From contig NZ_CAKASL010000002.1 in assembly GCF_916858655.1 (NCBI RefSeq), positions 682,001-746,000 of the forward strand: DNA of 64,000 nucleotides, in the 5' to 3' direction. Position 1 is the stretch's first letter. Each line of letters begins with the position of its first letter. Made by a program: the position numbers and the translations under genes. A model generated the notes under the pieces. That model ran no database searches and was not told the origin of the DNA. It saw nothing but the letters and a program-made list of their open reading frames with translations. The stretch comes from Aeromicrobium sp. Leaf350. GTDB lineage: Bacteria > Actinomycetota > Actinomycetes > Propionibacteriales > Nocardioidaceae. Shown here piece after piece: positions 42,163 to 53,812 of this stretch.

Positions 42163-42633
42163 TCACCCTAGGACCTTCCCGAAGTGGACCGAGTCGTCGT
42201 AGGCCGCGTAGAAGCCGAACGGCGTGATGTTCTCGTACCCGCTCGAGGAGTACAGCGCGATCGCCTCGGGCTGGGCGAGGCCGGTCTCCAGCACGAGGCG
42301 GGTGATGCCTGCCTCGCGGGCGGTGCGCTCGAGCTCGGCCAGCACCGTGCGGGCGTGACCCTGACGCGCGAACTGCGGTCGGACGAACATCCGCTTGATC
42401 TCGGCGTCGGCGTGGCCCAGGGGGCCGCCACGCCGCCATCCGCCCGACGCAGCCGGCACCCCGTCGACGTAGCCGATCACGAACAGCCCGTCGGGCGCGT
42501 CGAACTGCGCGGGGTCCATCGGCGAGATGTCACCCTCGCCGCCGTACCGCCGGCCGTACTCCGCCTGGACCTCGGCCGTCAGCAGCTGCGCGTCGTCACT
42601 CCCGTACGAGACGACGCGGATCTCCAGTGCCAC
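42163..42633 (-). CDS. GNAT-family acetyltransferase inside the Pup-proteasome cluster
   Basis: 156 aa. [20 protein letters not shown] is the acetyl-CoA loop, followed by [20 protein letters not shown] and [20 protein letters not shown], typical of small-molecule or peptide GNATs. Its GTG start abuts the arc stop codon directly, with no Shine-Dalgarno, so it should be translated by reinitiation after arc. Its end overlaps the dop promoter. Substrate unknown; a link to the proteasome is only positional. Confidence 0.85.
   Translation of the reverse strand: MALEIRVVSYGSDDAQLLTAEVQAEYGRRYGGEGDISPMDPAQFDAPDGLFVIGYVDGVPAASGGWRRGGPLGHADAEIKRMFVRPQFARQGHARTVLAELERTAREAGITRLVLETGLAQPEAIALYSSSGYENITPFGFYAAYDDSVHFGKVLG
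42165..42170 (-). promoter_or_regulatory. -10 hexamer TAGGGT of dop, leaderless type
   Basis: Minus-strand TAGGGT ends six bases before the dop ATG at 42158; it begins in the stop codon of the GNAT gene. Confidence 0.55.
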
Positions 42634-44370
42634 CTACAGGTACTGGCCGGTGTTGGCGACGGTGTCGATGGAGCGGCCCGGCTCTCCGCCGGACTTGCCC
42701 GAGACGAGGGTGCGGATGAACACGATGCGCTCACCCTTCTTGCCCGAGATCCGCGCCCAGTCGTCGGGGTTGGTCGTGTTGGGCAGGTCCTCGTTCTCCT
42801 TGAACTCGTCGACGCACGCCTGGAGCAGGTGCTGCACCCGGATGCCGTGCTGCTGGGCCGAGAGGAGGTCCTTGATGGCCATCTTCTTGGCCCGGTCGAC
42901 GATGTTCTGGATCATCGCGCCGGAGTTGAAGTCCTTGAAGTACAGGACCTCCTTGTCGCCGTTGGCGTACGTGACCTCGAGGAACTGGTTCTCCTCGGTC
43001 TCGGTGTACATCCGCTCGACGGTGCGCTGGATCATGCCGTGCACGGTGGCGTCGCGGTCGCCGCCGAACTCGGCGACGTCGTCGGCGTGCAGCGGCAGGC
43101 GCGAGGTCAGGTACTTGCTGAAGATGTCGCGGGCGGCCTCGGCGTCGGGGCGCTCGATCTTGATCTTCACGTCGAGACGGCCGGGGCGCAGGATCGCGGG
43201 GTCGATCATGTCCTCGCGGTTCGACGCACCGATGACCAGCACGTTCTCCAGGCCCTCGACACCGTCGATCTCGCTGAGCAGCTGCGGCACGATCGTGTTC
43301 TCGACGTCGCTCGAGACGCCGGAGCCGCGCGTGCGGAACAGGGAGTCCATCTCGTCGAAGAACACGATGACCGGGGTGCCCTCGCTGGCCTTCTCGCGGG
43401 CCCGCTGGAACACCAGACGGATGTGCCGCTCGGTCTCGCCGACGTACTTGTTGAGCAGCTCGGGGCCCTTGATGTTGAGGAAGAAGCTGCGCCCCTCCTG
43501 GCCCGTCTTCTCGGAGACCTTGCGGGCGAGCGAGGCCGCGACCGCCTTGGCGATCATGGTCTTGCCGCAGCCGGGCGGGCCGTACAGCAGGATGCCCTTC
43601 GGCGGCTTCAGCTCGTGCTCGACGAAGACCTCGGGGTGCAGGTACGGCAGCTCGACGGCGTCCTGGATGATCTCGACCTGGTTGCCGAGGCCGCCGATCG
43701 AGGTGTAGTCGACGTCGGGGACCTCTTCCAGCACGAGCTCCTCGACCTCGCTCTTGGGGATGCGCTCGTAGACGTACCCCGAGCGCGAGTCGAGCAGGAG
43801 CGAGTCGCCCGCGCGGATCCGCACGTCGGCGAGGCTGTGCGCGATGCGGACGATGCGCTCCTCGTCGGCGTTGCCGAGCACGAGGGCGCGCTCGCCGTCC
43901 GCCAGGATCTCCTTGAGCATGACGATGTCGCCGATGTTCTCGAACTCCAGCGCGGCGACGACGTTCATGGCCTCGTTGAGGATGACCTCCTGGCCACGCT
44001 GCAGCGCGTCGCGGTCGACCGCCGGGCTCACGTTGACGCGCATCTTGCGGCCGCCGGTGAACACGTCGACCGACTCGTCGTCGTTGAGCTGCAGGAACGT
44101 GCCGAAACCGGTCGGCGGCTGCGCCAGACGGTCGACCTCCTCCTTGAGCGTCACGATCTGGTCGCGCGCCTCGCGGAGCGTGCTCATGAGCCGCTCGTTC
44201 TGCGCCGAGGTGGCGGACAACTTGGCCTCGACCTCCCGGAGGCGCGCGTCGGTGGAGACGTCTCCGTCGGCGCGGCGACGGAGGTGCTCGACCTCCGCGC
44301 GCAGGTAGGCCAGCTCGGCCTCGGCTGCCGCCGATCCGGAGTTCATGGGGCGGGCATCGTCGTCGGACAT
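42634..44370 (-). CDS. arc: Proteasomal AAA+ ATPase Arc (Mpa)
   Basis: 578 aa. Residues about 12-75 form the coiled coil that binds Pup ([20 protein letters not shown], then [20 protein letters not shown]), followed by the double OB interdomain. The AAA domain has Walker [14 protein letters not shown] and Walker [13 protein letters not shown]. The C-terminus GQYL is the proteasome-docking tail. It unfolds pupylated proteins into the 20S core. AGGAGGTG precedes the ATG; the promoter is probably TAGTGT at 44396-44401. Confidence 0.96.
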   Translation of the reverse strand: MSDDDARPMNSGSAAAEAELAYLRAEVEHLRRRADGDVSTDARLREVEAKLSATSAQNERLMSTLREARDQIVTLKEEVDRLAQPPTGFGTFLQLNDDESVDVFTGGRKMRVNVSPAVDRDALQRGQEVILNEAMNVVAALEFENIGDIVMLKEILADGERALVLGNADEERIVRIAHSLADVRIRAGDSLLLDSRSGYVYERIPKSEVEELVLEEVPDVDYTSIGGLGNQVEIIQDAVELPYLHPEVFVEHELKPPKGILLYGPPGCGKTMIAKAVAASLARKVSEKTGQEGRSFFLNIKGPELLNKYVGETERHIRLVFQRAREKASEGTPVIVFFDEMDSLFRTRGSGVSSDVENTIVPQLLSEIDGVEGLENVLVIGASNREDMIDPAILRPGRLDVKIKIERPDAEAARDIFSKYLTSRLPLHADDVAEFGGDRDATVHGMIQRTVERMYTETEENQFLEVTYANGDKEVLYFKDFNSGAMIQNIVDRAKKMAIKDLLSAQQHGIRVQHLLQACVDEFKENEDLPNTTNPDDWARISGKKGERIVFIRTLVSGKSGGEPGRSIDTVANTGQYL

Positions 44371-44395
44371 GTGACACCTCCTGCTCGTGCGGTTG

Positions 44396-44447
44396 ACACT
44401 ACCCCGCGCAACGTTGCACCACAGTGTCGATCTCACACCGTGTGTGA
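44396..44447 (-). promoter_or_regulatory. arc promoter region with two palindromes
   Basis: A minus-strand -10 TAGTGT (44396-44401) would give a leader of about 20 bases carrying the arc Shine-Dalgarno. Just upstream lie GCAACGTTGC (44408-44417, perfect palindrome) and TCACAC-CGT-GTGTGA (44433-44447). They fall in the -35 zone and above, suitable for regulator binding; no regulator is identified. Confidence 0.4.
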
Positions 44448-44469
44448 CGTTTCGATGACGCGGCCGGCG

Positions 44470-45384
44470 TCAGGCCTCGGGCAAGCCCGCCGGACGGGGC
44501 CCGGAGTAGTCGGGACCGTAGGCGCCAGGCGCGGGCCGGCGGGTCTTGGCGAGGGCGCGCTGGCCGTGGGCCATGCGACGTGCGGTGACGAGGTAGGCGG
44601 TGTGCGACCCGGCGCCGTGCGCGGGCCGGACGGCGAGGCCCTCCGCGTGCCACTCGCGCTCCAGGGTCTCCCAGGCGCGGGGCTCGGTGAACTCTCCGTG
44701 CTCGCGCAGCGTCTCGACGAACAGCGAGAGCTGCGTCGTGGTCGCGACGTAGGCGCACACGACGCCACCGGCCACGAGCCGTTCGGCGGCGAGCGGCACG
44801 CAGGTCCAGGGGTCGACCATGTCGAGGACCAGACGGTCGATCTCGGTCTCGGTCATGACCTCGCGCACGTCGCCGACCGTGAGCGTCCAGGCCGGGTGGT
44901 CCCCGATGATCTGGCCGACGTTCTTGCGGGCGACCTCGGCGAACTCCTCGCGGATCTCGTACGAGCCGACGCTGCCCTCGGTGCCCACGGCGCGCAGCAG
45001 CCAGGCCGTCAGGCTCCCTGAGCCGGCACCGGCCTCGACCACCCGCGCCCCCGGGTAGATGTCGGCCCACGTGACGATCTGGGCGGCGTCCTTCGGATAG
45101 ATGATCGCGGCGCCGCGGGGCATCGAGACGACGTACTCCGAGAGCAGCGGGCGGAAGACCTGGTACTCGCCACCGAGCGAGGCCTCGATCACGACGCCCT
45201 CGGGGCGGCCCAGGATGTCGTCGTGGCGGAGCTGACCCTTCTTGGTCGAGAACTCCTTGCCCGCCACGAGCTGGATGTTGTGCTTGCGCCCCTTGGCGTC
45301 GTTCAGGCGCACCCACTCCCCCTCGGCGAAGGGGCCACGACGCATCCAGGTCGGGGTCGGCGCGGCGGGGTCGGGCGTGGTCAT
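44470..45384 (-). CDS. trmI: tRNA (adenine-58-N1)-methyltransferase TrmI
   Basis: 304 aa. An N-terminal beta domain (GPFAEGEWVRLNDAKGRKHN) precedes the Rossmann domain with VVEAGAGSGSLTAWLLRAVG and the active-site LVLDMVDPWTCV. TrmI makes m1A58 in tRNA; it sits next to arc in mycobacteria too (Rv2118c). AGGAG precedes the ATG, and it overlaps the upstream M50 gene by four bases. Confidence 0.92.
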   Translation of the reverse strand: MTTPDPAAPTPTWMRRGPFAEGEWVRLNDAKGRKHNIQLVAGKEFSTKKGQLRHDDILGRPEGVVIEASLGGEYQVFRPLLSEYVVSMPRGAAIIYPKDAAQIVTWADIYPGARVVEAGAGSGSLTAWLLRAVGTEGSVGSYEIREEFAEVARKNVGQIIGDHPAWTLTVGDVREVMTETEIDRLVLDMVDPWTCVPLAAERLVAGGVVCAYVATTTQLSLFVETLREHGEFTEPRAWETLEREWHAEGLAVRPAHGAGSHTAYLVTARRMAHGQRALAKTRRPAPGAYGPDYSGPRPAGLPEA

Positions 45385-46310
45385 CGTCGGGCTCCTGCTC
45401 GGTACTGGCGGTTGACGGTGCGGGTGCGCAAGGTGCCGAGGACCTCGCCGTCACCGTCGACGACGGCGTAGGCATCGGCGGGCTCGTGGCTCATCGCGCG
45501 CAGCAGCTCGTCGCCGGTCAGGTCGACGTGCAGGCGTGGCCACTCGGGGTCGGGTCGGGTGGAGTCGTACATGCGGCGTGCCTGGAGCCGGTCGATGCGG
45601 GCCGCGCGGTCGGCGATGCGCAGCGCCTGGGAGGAGCCGGCCCACATGAACAGGCCCACCATGGCGCACAGCGCGAGGTCGAGCCACGCCGTGCGACCGC
45701 CCTGCAGCAGCAGCCAGGCGCCCAGCGCGAAGCTCGCCAGCGCGGCGAAGCGGCCGGTCCAGCCCGCCACGACGATGCCGGAACGCTCCCGGCCGGTGAC
45801 GGCCCACGCGATCGCCCTCACGACGCGTCCGCCGTCCAGCGGGAGGGCCGGGAGCAGGTTGATGCCGGCCACCAGCAGGTTGATGAGGCCCAGCGTCATG
45901 ACGATCTCGCCCGCCTGGCCGTCGCCGAGTGCCGCTCCCGCGGCCAGCCCGGCGCCACCGATCACCGCTGACGCGAGCGGTCCCGACGCCGCGGTCACGA
46001 GCTCCTCGCGGGCCGTCGCGCTGTCGGCCTCGAGCAGCGTCTCGCCGCCGAGCAGGTGCAGGGTGACCGAGTGGACCGGCAGGTCGTACCGGCGCGCCGC
46101 GGCGACGTGGGCGATCTCGTGCAGGAGCACCGACACGTAGAGCGAGAGCACGGCGAGCACCGCGACCAGCCACGGGTTCGAGAACCCTGCCGCGTCGAGC
46201 CGGGGGCCGAAGAGGCCGACCAGCACCAGACCCATCAGCACGGCGCCGGGACGGATGCGGATCGGCACGGACCACACGCGCCCGAGACGCAGCGATCCGG
46301 ATGTCGACAT
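45381..46310 (-). CDS. Site-2 protease (M50) with C-terminal CBS-like region
   Basis: 309 aa. The zinc site is VLLHEIAHVAAARRYDLPVH (HExxH), and the third ligand lies in LLPALPLDGGRVVRAIAW; five or six membrane helices surround them. The last 70 residues (LTGDELLRAMSHEPADAYAV, VVDGDGEVLGTLR) look like a half CBS module. These Rip3-like proteases cleave within membranes; the substrate is unknown. TAGGTT six bases before the ATG gives a leaderless promoter. Confidence 0.88.
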   Translation of the reverse strand: MSTSGSLRLGRVWSVPIRIRPGAVLMGLVLVGLFGPRLDAAGFSNPWLVAVLAVLSLYVSVLLHEIAHVAAARRYDLPVHSVTLHLLGGETLLEADSATAREELVTAASGPLASAVIGGAGLAAGAALGDGQAGEIVMTLGLINLLVAGINLLPALPLDGGRVVRAIAWAVTGRERSGIVVAGWTGRFAALASFALGAWLLLQGGRTAWLDLALCAMVGLFMWAGSSQALRIADRAARIDRLQARRMYDSTRPDPEWPRLHVDLTGDELLRAMSHEPADAYAVVDGDGEVLGTLRTRTVNRQYRAGARR

Positions 46311-46316
46311 GGCGTC

Positions 46317-46322
46317 AACCTA
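46317..46322 (-). promoter_or_regulatory. -10 hexamer TAGGTT, leaderless type
   Basis: Minus-strand TAGGTT ends six bases before ATG 46310 of the M50 protease gene; it shares a 69-base intergenic region with the divergent nuclease promoter. Confidence 0.5.
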
Positions 46323-46366
46323 TCGCGGCGACCGTGGCGGTTCGGGACCTTGTCGGACCCGCCGAC

Positions 46367-46372
46367 TAGCGT
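46367..46372 (+). promoter_or_regulatory. -10 hexamer TAGCGT, leaderless type
   Basis: TAGCGT lies seven bases before ATG 46380 of the RecB-like nuclease gene. Confidence 0.5.
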
Positions 46373-46379
46373 GCAGGGC

Positions 46380-47243
46380 ATGACCACCGGAACGGACCTC
46401 GGCGCCGCGCACGACGAGCCCGTCGTCGTGCGCCGCCGGCTCTCCCCCAGCCGGGCGTCCGACTTCCTCACCTGTCCGCTGCTGTTCCGGTACCGCACGA
46501 TCGACCGCCTGCCCGAGCCGCCGTCACCCGTGGCCGCTCGCGGCACGCTCGTCCACGCCGTGCTCGAGGACCTCTTCGACCAGCCGGCCGAGCGACGCAC
46601 GCCCGAGGTCGCCCAGTCGCTCGTGCCGGCCGCGTGGGAGCGGGTCGTCGCCGACGACGCGCGTCTGGTCGACCTGTTCACCGCGCCCGAGGCGGTCGAC
46701 CCCGAGCGCGACGCATGGTTCGCCTCGGTCGACGCCCTCCTCGAGACGTACTTCCGCCTCGAGAACCCGCAGACGCTCGAGCCCGCCGAGCGCGAGGTCC
46801 GCGTCGAGGGCGCGGTCGACGACCGGCTCGTGCTGGCCGGCATCGTCGACCGCATCGACGTCGCACCCGACGGTCGCATCCGCATCGTCGACTACAAGAG
46901 CGGACGGTCCCCGGGCGAGCGCTACGAGGACAAGGCGCTGTTCCAGATGAAGTTCTACGCGCTGGTCGTCTGGCGCACGCGCGGCGTCATGCCGTCCCTG
47001 CTGCAGCTCATGTACCTCGGCGACGGCCAGGTGCTCCGGTACGTGCCCACCGAGCCCGACCTGCTGGCCACCGAGCGCAAGCTGCTCGCCATCTGGTCGG
47101 CCATCGACGCGGCCCTCGCGGCCGGCGACTTCCGTCCACGGCCCAGTGGGCTCTGCCGCTTCTGCGCCCACCGCGACCTGTGCCCCGAGGGCGGCGGTCA
47201 GGTGCTGCCGATGCCGACGACCCGCCTGGAACCGCTCGGCTAG
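46380..47243 (+). CDS. RecB-family PD-(D/E)XK exonuclease, stand-alone
   Basis: 287 aa. The nuclease core shows RGTLVHAVLEDLFDQPAERR (His motif), LAGIVDRIDVAPDGRIRIVD and YKSGRSPG (D-xx-K). Four cysteines, one near the N-terminus (FLTCPLLFRYR) and three at the C-terminus (LCRFCAHRDLCPEGG), match the AddB/Cas4-type Fe-S cluster. No helicase domain is attached. The M. tuberculosis counterpart is Rv2119. Its end overlaps the HAD gene by four bases tail to tail. Confidence 0.88.
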   Translation: MTTGTDLGAAHDEPVVVRRRLSPSRASDFLTCPLLFRYRTIDRLPEPPSPVAARGTLVHAVLEDLFDQPAERRTPEVAQSLVPAAWERVVADDARLVDLFTAPEAVDPERDAWFASVDALLETYFRLENPQTLEPAEREVRVEGAVDDRLVLAGIVDRIDVAPDGRIRIVDYKSGRSPGERYEDKALFQMKFYALVVWRTRGVMPSLLQLMYLGDGQVLRYVPTEPDLLATERKLLAIWSAIDAALAAGDFRPRPSGLCRFCAHRDLCPEGGGQVLPMPTTRLEPLG

Positions 47244-47899
47244 AACAGCGCGGCGACCGACTCGGGCGTGAGCCCCTCGAGCGACGTCACGGATCGGCGC
47301 CGTGGGTGCGGGGCGACCGGCACCATGTGCGGCACCGCCAGCACGTGGCAGCCGGCCTCGGTGGCGGAGGTGGCCCCGGTCTCGGAGTCCTCGACCGCGA
47401 CGCACGCTGCGGCGTCCACGCCCAGCGCCCGGGCGGCGGCGAGGTACGGCTCGGGGTGCGGCTTGCCGTGCGTCACCCGGTCACCGGTCACGACGGCAGC
47501 GAGCGGGAGCGTGGCGGCCAGCGGGTCGGCCATGACCGCGTACGACATCGTCACCAGGGCCTGCGGCACTTCGCGGTCGGCGAACGCCAGCACGAGCTCA
47601 CGGGCACCGGGGCGCCACGGCGTGCCCTCGGCGAGCCCGCGCGAGACCCGCACCACGAGGAAGTCGACGATCTCCTCCGGCGTCATCGTGGTCTCGAAGT
47701 GCTGCTGCAGGATCCGGCCCGAGGTCAGCAGGTCCGAGCCCACGAGCTGCAGGGCGTCCTCGGCCGTCCACGATCCCCCGACCAGGGCGGCGAGCTCGTG
47801 CTCGGCAGCGATCCAGAGGGGCTCGGTGTCGACCAGGGTCCCGTCGAGGTCCCAGAGAACGGCAGCCGGCAGGCCTGAGGTGAACGCGTCGATGGCCAC
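47240..47899 (-). CDS. HAD-superfamily phosphatase (beta-phosphoglucomutase-like)
   Basis: 219 aa. Motif I is VLWDLDGTLVDTEPLWIAAE (two catalytic Asp), motif II ALVTMSYAV (Thr/Ser), motif III HGKPHPEPYLAAARALGVD (Lys) and motif IV VAVEDSETGATSATEAG. It is a cap-containing HAD hydrolase for sugar or nucleotide phosphates; substrate unknown. A CAGGAT -10-like hexamer lies six bases before the GTG. Confidence 0.9.
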   Translation of the reverse strand: MAIDAFTSGLPAAVLWDLDGTLVDTEPLWIAAEHELAALVGGSWTAEDALQLVGSDLLTSGRILQQHFETTMTPEEIVDFLVVRVSRGLAEGTPWRPGARELVLAFADREVPQALVTMSYAVMADPLAATLPLAAVVTGDRVTHGKPHPEPYLAAARALGVDAAACVAVEDSETGATSATEAGCHVLAVPHMVPVAPHPRRRSVTSLEGLTPESVAALF

Positions 47900-47905
47900 G
47901 CCTCG

Positions 47906-47911
47906 ATCCTG
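47906..47911 (-). promoter_or_regulatory. Weak -10 hexamer CAGGAT, leaderless type
   Basis: Minus-strand CAGGAT ends six bases before GTG 47899 of the HAD gene. Confidence 0.35.
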
Positions 47912-47920
47912 TCAGAACGC

Positions 47921-47966
47921 CGAGAGCCCGCCGGGTCCGCCCCGTGGGGCGGTCGGCGGGCTCTCG
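47921..47966 (-). terminator. Strong nested-hairpin terminator
   Basis: A 13-bp perfect stem (47921-47933 with 47954-47966) encloses a second perfect 7-bp hairpin CCGCCCC-GT-GGGGCGG (47937-47952). It lies just after the stop of the LRV gene at 47986 on the minus strand and before the HAD gene, so it should end the LRV transcript. No T-tract. Confidence 0.7.
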
Positions 47967-47985
47967 CGCGAGCGGGAAGGACCCG

Positions 47986-48825
47986 TCAGCACTCCTCGAA
48001 GATGAAGTCGTCGATGTCGCCCAGGGCGTCCGACGCCTCGAGGAACTCGTCGCCGAAGGCCGCGTCCGGGTCGTCCTGGACCGTCGAGGCGAACGAGAGG
48101 ATCAGCTCGATCGCGTCCGTGACGTCGGCGTCGTCGGTGCCCTCGAAGTCCTCGAGCACGGCGACGGCGTCGTCGAGCGTCGACTGGTCGTCGACGTCGG
48201 GGATGTAGTAGACGATGTCGAAGCCGGCGTCGGAGACGTCGTCGAGCGCGTCGCAGTCGATGTCGCCCGACGTGTCGTCGTCATCGGTGTCGTCGCTCGG
48301 CTCGTCGCTCGGGTCGTCGGTGGGATCGGTGTCCGAGGTGTCCTCGTCCGAACGGGTGTCGGAGTCGTCGTCCTTGGTCAGCGCCCAGACGCCCACGCCG
48401 ATGCCGCTGCCCACGAGCAGGAACACGAGCACCGCGAGCGTGATCCAGAGGCCCTTCTTCGAGCCACCCGAACCACCCTGCGGGCCGCCCGGGGGCGGGA
48501 ACCCGGCCGGGGCCTGGTTGTAGCCGCCGGGAGGCGGCAGCGCCGAGCCACCCGGCGGGGGCAGACCGGGACCACCGGGAGGCGGCGTCACGGGCGGGGC
48601 CTGCTGCGGCAGGACCGACGTCGGCTCGGCCGCGCCACCGCGCGACGCGATCGCGGACTGCACGTCCGGTCCGCCGTTCTCGCCGAGCCACGCCAGGAGG
48701 CTGTCGTAGGCGTTCGGGTTCGCGGCGATCAGGGGCCAGAGCTCGGGATCGTTCGTGAGCTCCTGCAGGCGTGCCGCGGGCGTGCCCGGGTTGCTCGCCT
48801 CAGCGCGCGTTTCGTCGGTGGCCAT
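47986..48825 (-). CDS. LRV-domain single-pass membrane protein, copy 1
   Basis: 279 aa. Residues 1-62 form a variant leucine-rich-repeat domain (SNPGTPAARLQELTNDPELW, PLIAANPNAYDSLLAWLGEN). A Pro/Gly-rich linker (65-120), one membrane helix (about 125-149) and a very acidic Asp/Ser/Thr stretch (150-190) lead to an extracytoplasmic domain of about 90 residues. That domain starts with Cys191 and ends with Cys279 as the last residue, a likely disulfide pair. Function unknown. GAGGGGAA precedes the ATG; -10 TAGGCT at 48873-48878. Confidence 0.8.
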   Translation of the reverse strand: MATDETRAEASNPGTPAARLQELTNDPELWPLIAANPNAYDSLLAWLGENGGPDVQSAIASRGGAAEPTSVLPQQAPPVTPPPGGPGLPPPGGSALPPPGGYNQAPAGFPPPGGPQGGSGGSKKGLWITLAVLVFLLVGSGIGVGVWALTKDDDSDTRSDEDTSDTDPTDDPSDEPSDDTDDDDTSGDIDCDALDDVSDAGFDIVYYIPDVDDQSTLDDAVAVLEDFEGTDDADVTDAIELILSFASTVQDDPDAAFGDEFLEASDALGDIDDFIFEEC

Positions 48826-48872
48826 CGGTGGTTCCCCTCGAGAAGCAAGTAGTCGCAGTGTGAAACGAGATG

Positions 48873-48902
48873 AGCCTAGTGCAGTCACGCCCTCGGCGTG
48901 AC
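48873..48902 (-). promoter_or_regulatory. Promoter and palindrome before LRV copy 1
   Basis: TAGGCT (48873-48878, minus) would start transcription about 40 bases before the ATG. The palindrome GTCACGCC-CTC-GGCGTGAC (48884-48902) has perfect 8-bp arms and covers the spacer and -35 region, suggesting an operator. Confidence 0.4.
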
Positions 48903-48935
48903 CGGATGTCAGGGTGCGAGCAAGCACACATGCCA

Positions 48936-48965
48936 CCGCCGCCGACCCGGGTGGATCGGCGGCGG
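48936..48965 (-). terminator. Hairpin terminator after LRV copy 2
   Basis: CCGCCGCCGA (48936-48945) pairs exactly with TCGGCGGCGG (48956-48965) around a 10-base loop, 16 bases past the stop of LRV copy 2 on the minus strand. Confidence 0.55.
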
Positions 48966-48981
48966 CGGCGGACAGCCGGGT

Positions 48982-49779
48982 TCAGCACTCCTCGGCGACG
49001 TAGTCGACGATCTCGTACTCGGCATCGATGGCGTCGGACCAGGCCTCGCTGAAGACCGCGTCCGGGTCGTCCTGCAGCTCCTCGGCGTAGGCCAGGAGCA
49101 CCTCGACGGCATCGGCGATGGTCGTGTCGTCGACGTCGGCGAACTCCTCGATCGTGGCGACCGCGTCCTCGAGGTCGGATTCGTCGTCGAGGTCCGGGTA
49201 GTAGAGCGTCAGGTCGCCGGCAGCGTCCTCGAGGTCGTCGAGCGTGTCGCAGTCGACCTCGGTGGTCGGCTCGTCGTCCTTGTCGTCCTTGTCGTCGTCC
49301 GTCGTCGTCGTGTCGTCCGAGTCCTTCTTCTCGTCGTCGGACGACGTGGTGGAGTCGTCGCCGCGGGTCAGCGCCCAGACGCCGGTGCCGATGCCGCCGG
49401 TGACGATCAGGAAGATCAGGACGCCGAGCGTGATCCACAGGCCCTTCTTCGAGCCGCCGGAACCCGACTGCGGAGCACCGGGAGCGGCGTAGCCGCTGGG
49501 CGCCTGTCCGTAGCCACCGGGCGGAGGCAGGCCGGGACCCTGCGGTGCGGGTGCCGCAGGCGGTGCAGCGGACGATGCGGCTGCGGCGCTGCCGCGGGAC
49601 GCGATCGCGGACTGCACCTCCGGGCCGCCGTTCTCGCCGAGCCAGGCGACGAGCGAGTCGTAGGCGCTGGGGTTGGCGGCGATGAGCGGCCAGAGGTCGG
49701 GGTCGCCCGTCAGCTCCTGCAGGCGGGCGGGTGCCGTCTGCGGGTTCGAGGCTTCGTAGCGGGTCTCGTCGGTGGCCAT
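48982..49779 (-). CDS. LRV-domain single-pass membrane protein, copy 2
   Basis: 265 aa, paralogue of the neighbouring gene with the same order: LRV N-domain (residues 1-62, nearly identical in LQELTGDPDLWPLIAANPSA), Pro/Gly linker, membrane helix (about 112-137, KGLWITLGVLIFLIVTGGIG), acidic Asp/Lys/Thr stretch, and an outer domain from Cys177 to the terminal Cys265. The N-domain and helix are far better conserved between copies than the outer domain. GGAGGAA precedes the ATG. Function unknown. Confidence 0.8.
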   Translation of the reverse strand: MATDETRYEASNPQTAPARLQELTGDPDLWPLIAANPSAYDSLVAWLGENGGPEVQSAIASRGSAAAASSAAPPAAPAPQGPGLPPPGGYGQAPSGYAAPGAPQSGSGGSKKGLWITLGVLIFLIVTGGIGTGVWALTRGDDSTTSSDDEKKDSDDTTTTDDDKDDKDDEPTTEVDCDTLDDLEDAAGDLTLYYPDLDDESDLEDAVATIEEFADVDDTTIADAVEVLLAYAEELQDDPDAVFSEAWSDAIDAEYEIVDYVAEEC

Positions 49780-49934
49780 CGTGGTTCCTCCCGATCGGGG
49801 TCCTGAGGTGGACCGGTGGTCGTGTCGTGCCGGGGTGGCGTGTTCGTGAACTCAGAGGAGCGGGGCACCGAGAATGTTCCCGGCATCACGCGTCCACACC
49901 ACGGCGACTCGCCTCGAAACCTGGTCCTGCGTGG

Positions 49935-50022
49935 CACAATGAACCCGTTCGACCTCATTGCCCATGCGAGCCCGCTGCCGGCTGGAGGTTCCCCAGTCCA
50001 CTCTCTGGATCCGAGGAATCGC
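49935..50022 (+). promoter_or_regulatory. metH promoter and leader
   Basis: A -10-like CACAAT (49935-49940) would give a leader of about 75 bases. The leader holds a hairpin (49980-49985 with 49993-49999, one bulge, 7-base loop) and GAGGAA before the ATG. I looked for cobalamin and SAM riboswitch features and found no convincing match. Confidence 0.35.
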
Positions 50023-53793
<3,771 letters not shown>

Positions 53794-53800
53794 GCGGTCC

Positions 53801-53806
53801 TAGGGT
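53801..53806 (+). promoter_or_regulatory. -10 hexamer TAGGGT, leaderless type
   Basis: TAGGGT ends six bases before GTG 53813 of the PAC2 gene and begins eight bases after the metH stop. Confidence 0.5.
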
Positions 53807-53812
53807 GGCCTC

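Noticed and set aside
42163-42633. GNAT gene as a recent foreign insertion in the Pup locus
   Set aside because: Its base and codon use match the neighbours, its start abuts the arc stop and its end carries the dop promoter, so it looks long settled.
49780-50022. Cobalamin or SAM riboswitch upstream of metH
   Set aside because: I looked for the B12-box and SAM-I/SAM-IV core motifs and found none; only a simple hairpin is present.
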